A program made the position numbers and the translations under genes. The notes beneath the pieces were generated by a model, which was not told the origin of the DNA, made no database searches, and worked only from the letters and a program-made list of their open reading frames with translations. A DNA stretch of 64,000 nucleotides. It comes from an uncultured Pseudomonadales bacterium. GTDB lineage: Bacteria; Pseudomonadota; Gammaproteobacteria; Pseudomonadales; Azotimanducaceae. Positions within the stretch are counted from its first letter, which is position 1, and every line of letters begins with the position of its first letter. The stretch spans positions 3,596,001 through 3,660,000 of the forward strand of contig OY282455.1 of the NCBI GenBank assembly GCA_958296195.1. Reading direction: 5' to 3'. Below, in pieces: positions 53,320 through 62,179 of the stretch.

Positions 53320-53835
53320 GCTGCCTCTTAGGATAGTGGACCGAGTGCGGCATTGGACGGCAAGCCAGTGCCCTGCCGCAGCGCTGCAGGGCGGTCAGCG
53401 CTAACGCACGGTTGCAGCGGAGGCCACGCCCGGCATCCTGCTCCCCAAGGAATTCTCCGTCAAGCACCTGTGCGGGACTACTTGGTTTCTGGATGCATCC
53501 CGTATAGTCTTGTCCTCGGCTTCGACCCCAGCCATTTGGGGCGGAGACCGATGGCCTTGCCCTAAGGCGGGGCACAATGCGATTCAATTTGAAGCCAGGA
53601 CTTGATCCCCTAGCAAGGACAGGTACCCATGAAGGCAAACGGCAAGCGCTTCCCGCCCCCAGTCGGACTTGGTTGGTCCGCTCTCCGCCTATGGCCGGCC
53701 GAGCGCCGGTCCCAAGTCAGAGGGAAAAACCCTTGGGGGTCTTGGGAGCGCCCAACCTGAAAGCGTGAAGATGCACTCTTTCAGGCTAATGCCGCCATGG
53801 GTCATCCCGTTCCAGCAGGGCAACGGGAGGAAGCC
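53320..53835. other. Intergenic region between pyrD and panB
   Basis: About 516 bp, no gene supported. It contains an inverted repeat near its right end (53756-53785) and should hold the divergent promoters of pyrD and panB. Confidence 0.5.
53756..53785 (+). promoter_or_regulatory. Perfect 8-bp inverted repeat upstream of panB
   Basis: CCTGAAAG and CTTTCAGG are separated by 14 bases, forming a hairpin 50 bp before the panB start. No T-run follows, so a 5'-UTR structure or protein-binding palindrome is more likely than a terminator. Confidence 0.5.
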
Positions 53836-54624
53836 TTGAACACCCTTGATTTCGCCAAGCGCAAAGCCGCTAATGACCCCATCGCCATGGTCACCTGCTA
53901 CGACTACTGGTCGGCGCAGGTGCTGAACCGCACCAACGTGGACTGCTTGCTGGTCGGGGACAGCCTCGCCATGGTGATGCACGGCTTCGACAGCACCGTG
54001 CATGCCACGATTGACATGATGGCGCTGCACGCCGCCGCCGTGCGCCGGGGGGCGCCAAACGCCTACATCGTCGGGGACATGCCCTTTCTGACCATGCGCC
54101 GCGGCCAAGGCTGCGCCATGGACGCAGTGCAGACCCTGATGCGCACGGGCGTCAACGCCGTGAAGGTGGAGGGGGAAGCCGGGCAGGCGGATCTGATCGC
54201 CCACATCGTCGAGTCCGGCGTGCCGGTGATGGGCCACCTAGGGCTGACGCCGCAATCGGTGCATGCCTTCGGCGGCCATCGCATCCAAGGCCGCAACGCC
54301 AACCAAGCGGCGCAAATTCTGGATTCCGCCAAGCGCCTGCAGCAGGCCGGCTGCTTCGCCTTGGTGCTCGAATGCACCCCCCGCCATTTGGCGCGGCGCA
54401 TCACCGAGGCGCTGGCCATTCCCACCATCGGCATCGGCGCCGGTCCGGACACGGACGGCCAAGTGTTGGTGCTGCAGGACATGCTGGGCATGGACCCCGA
54501 ATTCAAGCCGAAGTTCCTGCGCCACTACGCGGACGGCTGCAACATGATTCGGAGCGCTGTTGATCGGTTCGCCCAAGACATCCGCGCCGGGTCCTTTCCG
54601 ACCAAGACGGAGTTTTATGCATGA
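53836..54624 (+). CDS. panB: 3-methyl-2-oxobutanoate hydroxymethyltransferase
   Basis: 262 aa from a TTG with GGGAGG 5 nt upstream; an in-frame ATG at 53797 lacks such a site. PanB motifs: MVTCYDYWSAQVLN, VDCLLVGDSLAMVMHGFDST, VGDMPFLTM, VNAVKVEGEAG, GHLGLTPQSVHAFGG and TIGIGAGPDTDGQVLVLQDM. First step of pantothenate synthesis (ketopantoate). The panC start follows 27 bp later. Confidence 0.94.
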   Translation: MNTLDFAKRKAANDPIAMVTCYDYWSAQVLNRTNVDCLLVGDSLAMVMHGFDSTVHATIDMMALHAAAVRRGAPNAYIVGDMPFLTMRRGQGCAMDAVQTLMRTGVNAVKVEGEAGQADLIAHIVESGVPVMGHLGLTPQSVHAFGGHRIQGRNANQAAQILDSAKRLQQAGCFALVLECTPRHLARRITEALAIPTIGIGAGPDTDGQVLVLQDMLGMDPEFKPKFLRHYADGCNMIRSAVDRFAQDIRAGSFPTKTEFYA

Positions 54625-54651
54625 GGACACTCAGAGCTTGGGGACTGCGCC

Positions 54652-55446
54652 GTGCGGTTGTTCGACACCCTTGAGAATTGGCGCCGCTTCCGCGCCGGCT
54701 GCGTCGGCAGCGTCGGCTTGGCACCCACCTTGGGGGGGCTGCACGAGGGTCATGCGTCGCTTATTCGCCGCGCCCGGGCGGAAAACCACGTGGCGGTGGT
54801 GAGCATTTTTCTGAATCCCACCCAGTTCAACGACCAACAGGACCTAGCCAACTATCCCGCCACCACTGAAGCGGATCTGGCCAAAGCCGAACAACTCGGC
54901 GTGGACGCCGTGTTGATGCCCTCCCGGGAAGCCATCTACCCCGACGGCTTCCGCTTCAGGGTGGAGGAGGACGACTTCAGCCGCGAGCTGTGCGGCGCCC
55001 ACCGGCCCGGCCACTTCACCGGCGTCCTCACGGTGGTAATGAAGCTGCTGAACTTGGTCAGGCCGCAACGAGCCTATTTCGGCGAGAAGGACTATCAGCA
55101 ACTGTCGCTCATCCGCGACATGGCGAGCGCCTTCTTCATGGACGTGGCCATCGTCCCCTGCCCCACCATTCGCGCTGCGGACGGCTTGGCGCTGAGTTCC
55201 CGCAACGCCCTGCTGGACGCGAAGGGTCGGCGGCTGGCGCCCAAGCTGCATGAGATGCTGCGCGCGGACAGTTCGGACGGCGCCGTGGCGGAGGCGCTTG
55301 CCGGCATGGGCTTTGAGGTCGAATATGTGGCGACCCGTGAGGGACGGCGGTTTGCGGCGGCGGCGATCAATTGCGGCGGCAAGGCCGTGCGGCTGATCGA
55401 CAATGTTCCGTTCGACGGAACCGAACGGGCGCCGGGCGGCCCATGA
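54652..55446 (+). CDS. panC: Pantothenate synthetase
   Basis: 264 aa from a GTG. The HxGH class motif is APTLGGLHEGHASLIRRA, followed by FLNPTQFNDQQDLANYP, LCGAHRPGHFTGVLTVVMKL, AYFGEKDYQQLSLIRDM and LALSSRN. It joins pantoate and beta-alanine with ATP. No panD is seen in the window. A short extra frame of 44 codons after the stop (55443-55577) looks non-coding. Confidence 0.94.
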   Translation: MRLFDTLENWRRFRAGCVGSVGLAPTLGGLHEGHASLIRRARAENHVAVVSIFLNPTQFNDQQDLANYPATTEADLAKAEQLGVDAVLMPSREAIYPDGFRFRVEEDDFSRELCGAHRPGHFTGVLTVVMKLLNLVRPQRAYFGEKDYQQLSLIRDMASAFFMDVAIVPCPTIRAADGLALSSRNALLDAKGRRLAPKLHEMLRADSSDGAVAEALAGMGFEVEYVATREGRRFAAAAINCGGKAVRLIDNVPFDGTERAPGGP

Positions 55447-55573
55447 CTCCAGTGATCGAAATCGGCGGCCCGGCAAGGCGCACCCACAGCCCCACGCCAA
55501 GCGGCCGCCAACCACCAAGGCGAATTGCCGACCACAACCGCGCAACAAACCCCAAGCAAAGCGATTTCGGCCC

Positions 55574-56344
55574 ATGATTTTGACCATTGACGTCGGCAAC
55601 AGTCAGATCTTCTGCGGCGTCTTCAATGGCGACGCACTGACCGTGCAGTTTCGCCGCACCTCCACCGTGCGCGGCTCCTCGGACGAGCTTGGGGTGTTCC
55701 TGCGCGCCGCCCTGCGGGAGAACGGCGTTGACCCCAACGCCATCACCGAGGTGGCGGCCTGCTCCGTGGTGCCGGACATCAACTACTCCTTGAGGGCCTG
55801 CTGCCAAAAGTACTTCGGCATCGAACCCATGATCCTGCGGGCGGGCATCAAGACCGGCCTGCAGATCCGCTACAAGGATCCGAAGGAGGTGGGCGCCGAC
55901 CGGGTGGCCGACGCCATGGGCGCCGTGAAGCTGTTTCCCAACCGAAACCTGATCGTCATCGATTTCGGGACCGCCACCACGGTCTGCGCCATCACCCGGC
56001 GGCGGGAGTTTCTGGGCGGCAACATCCTTCCCGGCTTGCGGCTGGCCATGGACGCCTTGGAGTCCAAAACCGCCCAGCTGCCATCCGTGGAGATCAAACC
56101 GACACGCAGCGCGGTCGGCCAATCCACCGTGGAGAGCATCCAAAGCGGGCTGTACTGGAGCAACGTGGGCATGGTCAAGGAATTGGCGCGGCGCATCACG
56201 GATGAAGTCTTCGCGGACGAACCGCCGCTAGTGATCGGCACCGGCGGCTTCTGCCACCTCTTCAACCGCGAAAAACTGTTCGACCGGGTGGTGCCGGACC
56301 TGATTCTGACCGGGCTGCTGGAGGCGTTGCGGCTGAATTCATAG
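55574..56344 (+). CDS. coaX: Type III pantothenate kinase
   Basis: 256 aa from the ATG at 55574, which opens directly on the phosphate-binding MILTIDVGNSQIFCGVFNGD. It has GADRVADAMGAVKLFPNRNL, VIDFGTATTVCAI, FLGGNILPGLRLAMDAL and VIGTGGFCHLF, as in the CoaX family (ASKHA fold, K+-dependent, not feedback inhibited by CoA). It directs the pantothenate from PanB/PanC into CoA, which the acyl-CoA genes in this window need. Confidence 0.94.
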   Translation: MILTIDVGNSQIFCGVFNGDALTVQFRRTSTVRGSSDELGVFLRAALRENGVDPNAITEVAACSVVPDINYSLRACCQKYFGIEPMILRAGIKTGLQIRYKDPKEVGADRVADAMGAVKLFPNRNLIVIDFGTATTVCAITRRREFLGGNILPGLRLAMDALESKTAQLPSVEIKPTRSAVGQSTVESIQSGLYWSNVGMVKELARRITDEVFADEPPLVIGTGGFCHLFNREKLFDRVVPDLILTGLLEALRLNS

Positions 56345-56438
56345 CCCTGCTCCAACACTGATGTGCCGTTTGGACGCTCCACCGCGGCCAGGAACCTACC
56401 CGCATGTTTCATCAAGCCGCCTTCCCGCTAGCCACTCG

Positions 56439-56447
56439 TGCTAAGAT
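56439..56447 (+). promoter_or_regulatory. Possible extended -10 promoter element (TGCTAAGAT)
   Basis: TGC-TAAGAT fits the extended -10 form and lies 51 bp upstream of the cold-shock-domain ATG. No -35 box is apparent. Confidence 0.35.
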
Positions 56448-56497
56448 GCGGTCGTTTTCGCCCTCCGGCCCACTCCAACTGCCAACAGGACTCATTC

Positions 56498-56968
56498 ATG
56501 CGCACCTACATCCTCGTCGTTGCGAGCGCACTGCTGCTCGCCGCCCTGACCGTCGGCCTGTCGTCAAAACTTCCCGGCGGCAACTTCACCTTGTTGCTGA
56601 TCGTCTTCCTAGCCCTCGTCGTCAACGGCCTGTTCAGCGCCCGCCTTGCCGGTCATGGCGCAAAACGCGGCCGAGCGCAGTCCAAGCGCAGAAGGTCAAA
56701 AGGCCCCAAGGCGCCACGAACGCACACCGAGGTCGCCGCCGTGCGCAGCGAGGATTCGCAGCGGGAGGAAGGCGCCATCAAGTGGTTTGACGAAACCAAG
56801 GGCTTTGGCTTCATCATCCGCGACGCCGGGGGCGAGATCTTCATGCACAAGCGTTCGATCAAGGCGGCCAATGGCGAGCGACCGCAACTGCCCGATGGAT
56901 GCAGGGTCAGCTTCCAAGTCGCGGAGAACGAAAAGGGGCCATACGCCAAAAGCGTCACTACGCTCTAG
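56498..56968 (+). CDS. Membrane-anchored cold-shock-domain protein
   Basis: 156 aa from the ATG at 56498, with AGGA upstream. Two N-terminal helices (YILVVASALLLAALTVG and FTLLLIVFLALVVNGLF) and a basic linker lead into a cold shock domain (residues about 90-155) with the RNP1 region GAIKWFDETKGFGFIIRD and EIFMHKRSI for RNP2. It would bind single-stranded nucleic acid at the inner membrane. An extended -10 element TGC-TAAGAT lies at 56439-56447. Confidence 0.88.
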   Translation: MRTYILVVASALLLAALTVGLSSKLPGGNFTLLLIVFLALVVNGLFSARLAGHGAKRGRAQSKRRRSKGPKAPRTHTEVAAVRSEDSQREEGAIKWFDETKGFGFIIRDAGGEIFMHKRSIKAANGERPQLPDGCRVSFQVAENEKGPYAKSVTTL

Positions 56969-56994
56969 GGCGCCCGGCGCCCGCCGACGGCAAA

Positions 56995-58698
56995 ATGAAC
57001 GTCAAGCAACTGCTGTCCGCCCGGATAGAGACAGCGCTGGAGCGTTGCGGCGCTCCGGGGCCGGCCTTGGTGAAGGCTGCGTCAAGGCCGGAGTTTGGCG
57101 ACTATCAGGCGGACGGCGTCATGGCCGCGGCCAAGGCGGTCGGAGTCAATCCGCGCACCCTCGCCGCCCAAGTCATCGACCAACTGGACGCCGAAGATCT
57201 AGCCGAACGGGTTGCGGCGGCCGGCCCGGGCTTCCTCAACATCCACCTGCGCACGGAGATGCTCGCCGCCCATCTCGACCCAACCGCGGCGCTGCTCGAG
57301 AAAAGCGCGGCGCCGCAACGGGTGGTGGTCGATTACTCCTGCCCCAACCTCGCCAAGGAGATGCACGTCGGGCACCTGCGCAGCACCATCATTGGGGACG
57401 CCGCGGCCAGAATCCTGGAGGCTCTCGGCCATAGGGTCATTCGCCAAAACCATGTCGGCGACTGGGGCACCCAGTTCGGCATGCTGCTCGCCCAGCTCGA
57501 TGCGGCCGGCGGCGAGCTCTGGGATCTGAACGATCTGGAGGAATTCTACCGCGCCGCCAGCGTTCGTTTCCGGGAGGAGCCCGCCTTCGCGGAGGCCAGC
57601 CGGGCCAAGGTGGTGGCCCTGCAGTCCGGCGACGCCGCAGCGCGCGCCAATTGGCAGCGGTTTATCGACATTTCCCTTAGCCACTGCCAGAAGCTCTATG
57701 AGCGCCTTGATGTCGGCTTGACGGAGGCTGACGTCATGGCGGAAAGCGCCTACAACGACAAACTCGCGGAGACGGTGGCCCTGCTCGAAGGCAAGGGCCT
57801 GCTGACCGAGTCCGACGGCGCCCGGTGCGTGTTCCTGCCGGAGTTCACCGGCAAGGATGGCGGTTCGGCGCCCGTCATTGTCCAGAAGTCCGATGGCGGC
57901 TACCTGTACGCCACCACGGATCTAGCGACCATTCGCCACCGCGCCGATGTGCTGCGGGCCGACCGCGTCCTCTATTTCACCGACAGCCGCCAAACACTGC
58001 ACTTTCAGCAGGTGTTCGCCGTCGCCGCGGCGGCCGGCTTCAAACCGGCCGCCATGAGCTTGGAGCACATGCCCTTCGGCGCCATGCTGGGAAAGGACGG
58101 ACGGCCATTCAAGACTAGGCAGGGCGGCGTGATCAAGCTAAACGCCCTGCTCGACGAGGCCGAGGCCCGCGCCCTGGCGCTGGTGCGGGACAAGAACCCA
58201 TCCCTGTCCTCCGCCGAGCAGATCGCAGCGGCCCGAGCGTTGGGAGTCGGTGCGGTTAAGTATGCGGACTTGGCCAAGAACCGTGCCAGCGACTACATCT
58301 TCAACTGGGACCAGATGCTAGCCTTCGAGGGCAACACCGCGCCCTACCTGCTGTACGCCTACGCCAGAATCCAAAGCCTGTTCCGGCGCGGTCGCCTAGA
58401 TCCAACAGCCCTGTCCGGCCAAGCCGAACCCACGCATCCGGCTGAAAGGATCCTAGCCGTGGCCTTGGTGCGCCTGCAGGAAGTGCTTGAGCAGGTGGCC
58501 GCCGACGGCTGCCCGCATCTTTTGTGTATGTATCTACATGACTTGGCGGCCAAGTTCACCAAGTTCTACGAGGAATGCCCCATCCTGACGGCGGCTGAGG
58601 TCGAGACTGAAAAGCGGCTGAAGCTGGCCCAGCAAACCGCCCGCACCCTGAGCACCGGCCTAGGGCTGCTGGGCATCGGCGTTGTGCAGCGAATGTAG
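56995..58698 (+). CDS. argS: Arginyl-tRNA synthetase
   Basis: 567 aa from the ATG at 56995, 26 bp after the previous gene. The N-terminal additional domain is followed by the HIGH-like PNLAKEMHVGHLRSTIIGD, QNHVGDWGTQFGMLLAQL, FLPEFTGKDGGSAPVIVQKS, the KMSK-equivalent GKDGRPFKTRQGG, and the C-terminal anticodon-binding DALR domain (LLYAYARIQSLFRR). It charges tRNA-Arg. It is convergent with the desaturase gene. Confidence 0.96.
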   Translation: MNVKQLLSARIETALERCGAPGPALVKAASRPEFGDYQADGVMAAAKAVGVNPRTLAAQVIDQLDAEDLAERVAAAGPGFLNIHLRTEMLAAHLDPTAALLEKSAAPQRVVVDYSCPNLAKEMHVGHLRSTIIGDAAARILEALGHRVIRQNHVGDWGTQFGMLLAQLDAAGGELWDLNDLEEFYRAASVRFREEPAFAEASRAKVVALQSGDAAARANWQRFIDISLSHCQKLYERLDVGLTEADVMAESAYNDKLAETVALLEGKGLLTESDGARCVFLPEFTGKDGGSAPVIVQKSDGGYLYATTDLATIRHRADVLRADRVLYFTDSRQTLHFQQVFAVAAAAGFKPAAMSLEHMPFGAMLGKDGRPFKTRQGGVIKLNALLDEAEARALALVRDKNPSLSSAEQIAAARALGVGAVKYADLAKNRASDYIFNWDQMLAFEGNTAPYLLYAYARIQSLFRRGRLDPTALSGQAEPTHPAERILAVALVRLQEVLEQVAADGCPHLLCMYLHDLAAKFTKFYEECPILTAAEVETEKRLKLAQQTARTLSTGLGLLGIGVVQRM

Positions 58699-58756
58699 GC
58701 TAAACGCGCACCAGCCGGCCGGCGGCAAGGCTGCGGCGGGCCGGGGCGCGCACTCG

Positions 58757-59974
58757 TCAGGCTTTGGCCAAGCTGGGCAGGGCGCAGGACTTCAGTTCGC
58801 CGACGAAATCCCGCAACGCCTGAATGCCGGTGGCCTCCGCATCCAAGCACCAATGGCGCAGGGCGCTGAGCAAATCATCCGCGTTGCCGCCGCGTTTGGC
58901 CCAGATGTCATGCAGGCGCACCCGCAGCCGATAGACCGTGGCGATGGTGTGGCTGGCCTGCACGGCGGCGGCGATGCGCCGCTCCCCCTTGGCGCAGACC
59001 AAGATGCGCTCCCGGCACAGCAGGGAGCGAGCCTTGCGGAATAAACGACTGGTGGCTTCGTCCGCCTTGGCGCACTCTTGGCGGATCAGCGGCTTGACCA
59101 CGTCCTTTTGGTATGCGGCCATCAGCCGGAAGCGATCGTTCAGCACCGCCCAAGCCGTGTCCATGTCCAAGGTGGTCTTGCCGGGAACCCGCTCCACGAT
59201 GGGGCCGACGCTCTTCGCCCGCGCCAACCCAAACGCCCGGAACAGGCGAACCCACTGCCAGCCCAAGTCAAATTCCCACTTCTTGTGGGAGAACTTGGCG
59301 GAGTTGGGGTAGGCGTGGTGGTTGTTGTGCAGCTCCTCGCCGCCGATGAGAACGCCCCAGGGAGTAATGTTGGCGCTGGCGTCCGGCGACTCGAAGTTGC
59401 GGTAGCCCCAGGCATGGCCGACGCCGTTGATGACCCCGGCACCGAGCACCGGAATCCACAGCATCTGCACCGCCCAAACCGTCAGCCCGACGAAGCCGAA
59501 CAGGGCGATGTCCATAATCGCCAGAAGAATGACGCCTGCAGTGGGAAAGCGGGCGTATAGGTTGCGCTCCAGCCAGTCGTCCGGGCAGCCGGCGCCGTAG
59601 CGCTCGACCAGGGCCGCATCCGCCGCCGCCGCTCTATAGGCTTCCGTGCCCCGCCACAGGATGTTGCCAAGCCCTTGGATGCGGGGGCTGTGCGGGTCCT
59701 CCTCGGTTTCCGTGGTGGCGTGGTGCTTGCGGTGAATGGCGGCCCACTGCCGGCCGATCATGCCGGTGCTGAACCAACACCAAAAGCGGAAGAAGTGCTG
59801 CAGCGCCGGGTGCAGATCCAAGGCCCGGTGCGCCAAGTGACGGTGCAGATACAAGGTGACGGTAATGATGGTGAGGTGCGTCACCACCAACACATAGGCG
59901 ACGACGCCCCAAGCCGACAGATCCCAAAGCCCATTGCTCAGCCAGCCCAATACATCCAGCATGTTCAACGGCAC
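58757..59974 (-). CDS. Membrane fatty acid desaturase (delta-9 type)
   Basis: 405 aa. Four to five membrane helices and the three His boxes: HRHLAH (residues about 44-49), HRKHHATTETEED and ELHNNHHAYPNSAKF. These bind the di-iron centre of acyl-lipid/acyl-CoA desaturases. The C-terminal 150 residues form an added helical region (KARSLLCRERILVCAKGERR, then LHDIWAKRGGNADDLLSALR), seen in gammaproteobacterial members. It introduces a cis double bond in membrane fatty acids, which cfa could convert to cyclopropane. Confidence 0.92.
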   Translation of the reverse strand: MPLNMLDVLGWLSNGLWDLSAWGVVAYVLVVTHLTIITVTLYLHRHLAHRALDLHPALQHFFRFWCWFSTGMIGRQWAAIHRKHHATTETEEDPHSPRIQGLGNILWRGTEAYRAAAADAALVERYGAGCPDDWLERNLYARFPTAGVILLAIMDIALFGFVGLTVWAVQMLWIPVLGAGVINGVGHAWGYRNFESPDASANITPWGVLIGGEELHNNHHAYPNSAKFSHKKWEFDLGWQWVRLFRAFGLARAKSVGPIVERVPGKTTLDMDTAWAVLNDRFRLMAAYQKDVVKPLIRQECAKADEATSRLFRKARSLLCRERILVCAKGERRIAAAVQASHTIATVYRLRVRLHDIWAKRGGNADDLLSALRHWCLDAEATGIQALRDFVGELKSCALPSLAKA

Positions 59975-60009
59975 TCCTCCTCTAATTGTTGTCGGTTGTT
60001 CGGCCGGCC

Positions 60010-60399
60010 CTATGAGTCTCGGCGCGAGTCCTGATATGCCTTCAACCCATAACCGCCGGCGATGCCGGCGGCAAAAACGCCGAAGTACTCCAATATCCGC
60101 AAATACAAGTTAGCTTGGTCAGGCAACAAAAACCACGTCAGGAGCAAGAAGACGACGGTGCCGGCCAGCACATAGGTAAGATGAAACCATCGATTGCTCT
60201 TACGAAGCCGTTGCTCCCCGATGTCCTGCTCATGCGTTTGCCTAAGAAACTGGGTGACGTGTTCAGGGCCAAACTTGTCGAAAATCGGGTGATGAACAGG
60301 CCCAGAACGGGCAAAACCGGCGACGATCTCTTGGACAACCTTTGTCGGCTCGACTCCCCTGCCTCGTTCCTCCGGCTCCGCGACATTGCGCTTGTCAAT
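60010..60399 (-). CDS. Small membrane protein with a non-standard start (ATT)
   Basis: The frame runs from about 60411 to the TAG at 60010-60012 and has no ATG, GTG or TTG start. The only candidates near its beginning are ATT codons (60397-60399 or 60409-60411), 26 bp or less after the preceding gene. The sequence is protein-like, unlike the competing Arg/Ser-rich frame: VEPTKVVQEIVAGFARSGPV, GPEHVTQFLRQTHEQDI, then membrane helices FHLTYVLAGTVVFLLL and ILEYFGVFAAGIAGGY. Either it uses ATT, or a mutation removed its start. Family uncertain; layout resembles DUF2335-like proteins. Confidence 0.55.
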   Translation of the reverse strand: MDKRNVAEPEERGRGVEPTKVVQEIVAGFARSGPVHHPIFDKFGPEHVTQFLRQTHEQDIGEQRLRKSNRWFHLTYVLAGTVVFLLLTWFLLPDQANLYLRILEYFGVFAAGIAGGYGLKAYQDSRRDS

Positions 60400-60425
60400 C
60401 GGGCAACCAATCTAATTCCCCGTCC

Positions 60426-60842
60426 TTATCCGAGTTTTCGCTCAAACGACCGCACAGACTTGGTCATCCGATCCATAAACCTAGGCACTCGCCCCTTTTC
60501 CGCATTGAGCATGCGGGACGACAATGCTTGAAAAATCAAGGCGTAGGCAAGCGCCTCGGCAACTTCCTCTTCCGTTCCTTCGCCCCCGTTTCCGGCGGCA
60601 CGCTCCAAGTACTTCACCAAATCTGCGGGCAATCGCCCGCCTCCGCGGTCCCACAAAACATGCTGTCCCTGGTCCGGCAGCGGACGGCGGAGAGCGCGCA
60701 GCGAAGGAACGGAAGCCTCGACACTGCCCACAAGCGGCATTTGGTCCATCAACCCAAGCCTTTTCCCAATTGGTTCAGCCACAGCACCCATAATCCTATG
60801 TTTGCGCCGCAACTGCAAAGGGTATTTGCTCACATATTGCAC
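60426..60842 (-). CDS. Hypothetical protein, 120-138 aa
   Basis: From an ATG at 60842 (or 60791), with the C-terminal part strongly helical and acidic (EEEVAEALAYALIFQALSSR, then FMDRMTKSVRSFERK). Its stop lies 26 bp before the following ATT frame on the same strand, suggesting a two-gene unit. No domain recognised. No good ribosome-binding site decides the start. Confidence 0.5.
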   Translation of the reverse strand: MQYVSKYPLQLRRKHRIMGAVAEPIGKRLGLMDQMPLVGSVEASVPSLRALRRPLPDQGQHVLWDRGGGRLPADLVKYLERAAGNGGEGTEEEVAEALAYALIFQALSSRMLNAEKGRVPRFMDRMTKSVRSFERKLG

Positions 60843-60934
60843 TGCATTGCAACAACGCGGGAAATCCGTATCGTGGTGGGCCTAATGCAACGGGACCTGC
60901 CATTGATGACTTCAATCCACCCAAGGAGCGGCCA

Positions 60935-62146
60935 ATGGGCGCACCCCTAGCCAACATCCAAGTTTTGGAGGTCGATAGCTTCATGGCGGCGCCGAGCGCC
61001 GGCGCCATTCTCGCCGATCTGGGCGCGGACGTGCTCAAGGTGGAGCCGACTGGCGGCGACCCCATGCGCGGCCTGTCGCGGCCCTTGAAGGGGGAGTCAA
61101 AGTTCGCTGGCTATGATTTTCAGTTTGACGTGGACAACCGCGGCAAGCGCTCGGTGGCCATCGCCTTGGACCGCCCGGAAGGCGTCGCCTTGGCGCAGCG
61201 GCTGGCGGAGCGCAGCCACATCTTCATCTGCAACCTGCTTGTCCACAGGCAGCGGCGCTTCGGCCTGGACCCGGACACCCTGCTTAAGCGCCGACCCGAT
61301 TTGGTCCACGCCACTCTAACGGGATACGGCACCACCGGCCCCGAAGCCTGGCGGCCCGGCTATGACGTCACCGCCTTCTTCGGCCGTTCCGGGCTGTACG
61401 ACGCCATGCGCGAGGGTAAAGACGGCGTGGTGCCCCAGGCCCGCCCCGCCCAAGGCGACCATGCCGCCGGGTTGGCCTTGACCACTGCCATACTGGCCGC
61501 CTTGCGCCTCGCCGAGCAAACCGGCGAGGGGCAGGTGGTGGAGACCTCCCTGTACGAGGCGGCGGTCTGGACCCAAGCCTCGGACTTCGGCATCACCGCC
61601 GTCGATAAGGCGCCGGTGCGCCGCCGCGCCCGGCACGAAGCCCTCACCCCGATGACCAACCGCTACCCCTGCGGGGACGGCAAGTGGGTGGTGCTCAACA
61701 TGCTCGACAGCGGCGCCTGGGAGCGGCTGTGCCGCGCCATAGGGCGCGAGGACTGGCTAGCGGATGAACGCTTCCAGACCGGCAAGGGCCGCTACCAGAA
61801 CATGGCCGAGTTGGTGGACGGCGTGGACGCCACTCTGGGGCAAAAAACCCGGGACGAATGGGGTGCCGTCTTTGATGAACAAGGGGTGATCTGGGGTCCT
61901 GTTCTAGGCCTGCACGAAGTGCCGTCCGACCCGCAAGCCCAGTCTCTTGGCCTGTTCCCGTCAATCGAGCACCCGACACTCGGCCCCTACCCCACCGTCA
62001 ACGCACCCATGCGCTTCGACCGCGCCGACGTAAGGCCTCGGGGGCCGGCACCTGAGCTCGGCGAGCACACTAGGGAAGTGTTGGCCGGCATCGGCTTATC
62101 GGCAGCGGAAGCGCAGACATTGTTTGACCAAGGCGTAGTGAAGTAA
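60935..62146 (+). CDS. CaiB/BaiF family CoA-transferase
   Basis: 403 aa, normal length for class III CoA-transferases. Motifs: IQVLEVDSFMAAPSAGAILA, DLGADVLKVEPTGGDPMRG, DNRGKRSVAIALDRPEG, LTGYGTTGPEAWRPGYDVTA, catalytic Asp region QGDHAAGLALTTAILAAL, and LYEAAVWTQASDFG. It exchanges CoA between an acyl-CoA and a free acid. Next to a CaiD-like hydratase (convergent), it may start activation of a carnitine-like or related hydroxy acid. Confidence 0.92.
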   Translation: MGAPLANIQVLEVDSFMAAPSAGAILADLGADVLKVEPTGGDPMRGLSRPLKGESKFAGYDFQFDVDNRGKRSVAIALDRPEGVALAQRLAERSHIFICNLLVHRQRRFGLDPDTLLKRRPDLVHATLTGYGTTGPEAWRPGYDVTAFFGRSGLYDAMREGKDGVVPQARPAQGDHAAGLALTTAILAALRLAEQTGEGQVVETSLYEAAVWTQASDFGITAVDKAPVRRRARHEALTPMTNRYPCGDGKWVVLNMLDSGAWERLCRAIGREDWLADERFQTGKGRYQNMAELVDGVDATLGQKTRDEWGAVFDEQGVIWGPVLGLHEVPSDPQAQSLGLFPSIEHPTLGPYPTVNAPMRFDRADVRPRGPAPELGEHTREVLAGIGLSAAEAQTLFDQGVVK

Positions 62147-62179
62147 GCCCCGCAACGGCTTGCTTCGCCAAGCCAGGCA

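Noticed and set aside
55443-55577. 44-codon frame between panC and coaX
   Set aside because: No domain and unfavourable composition; the overlap with the panC stop is the only argument for it.
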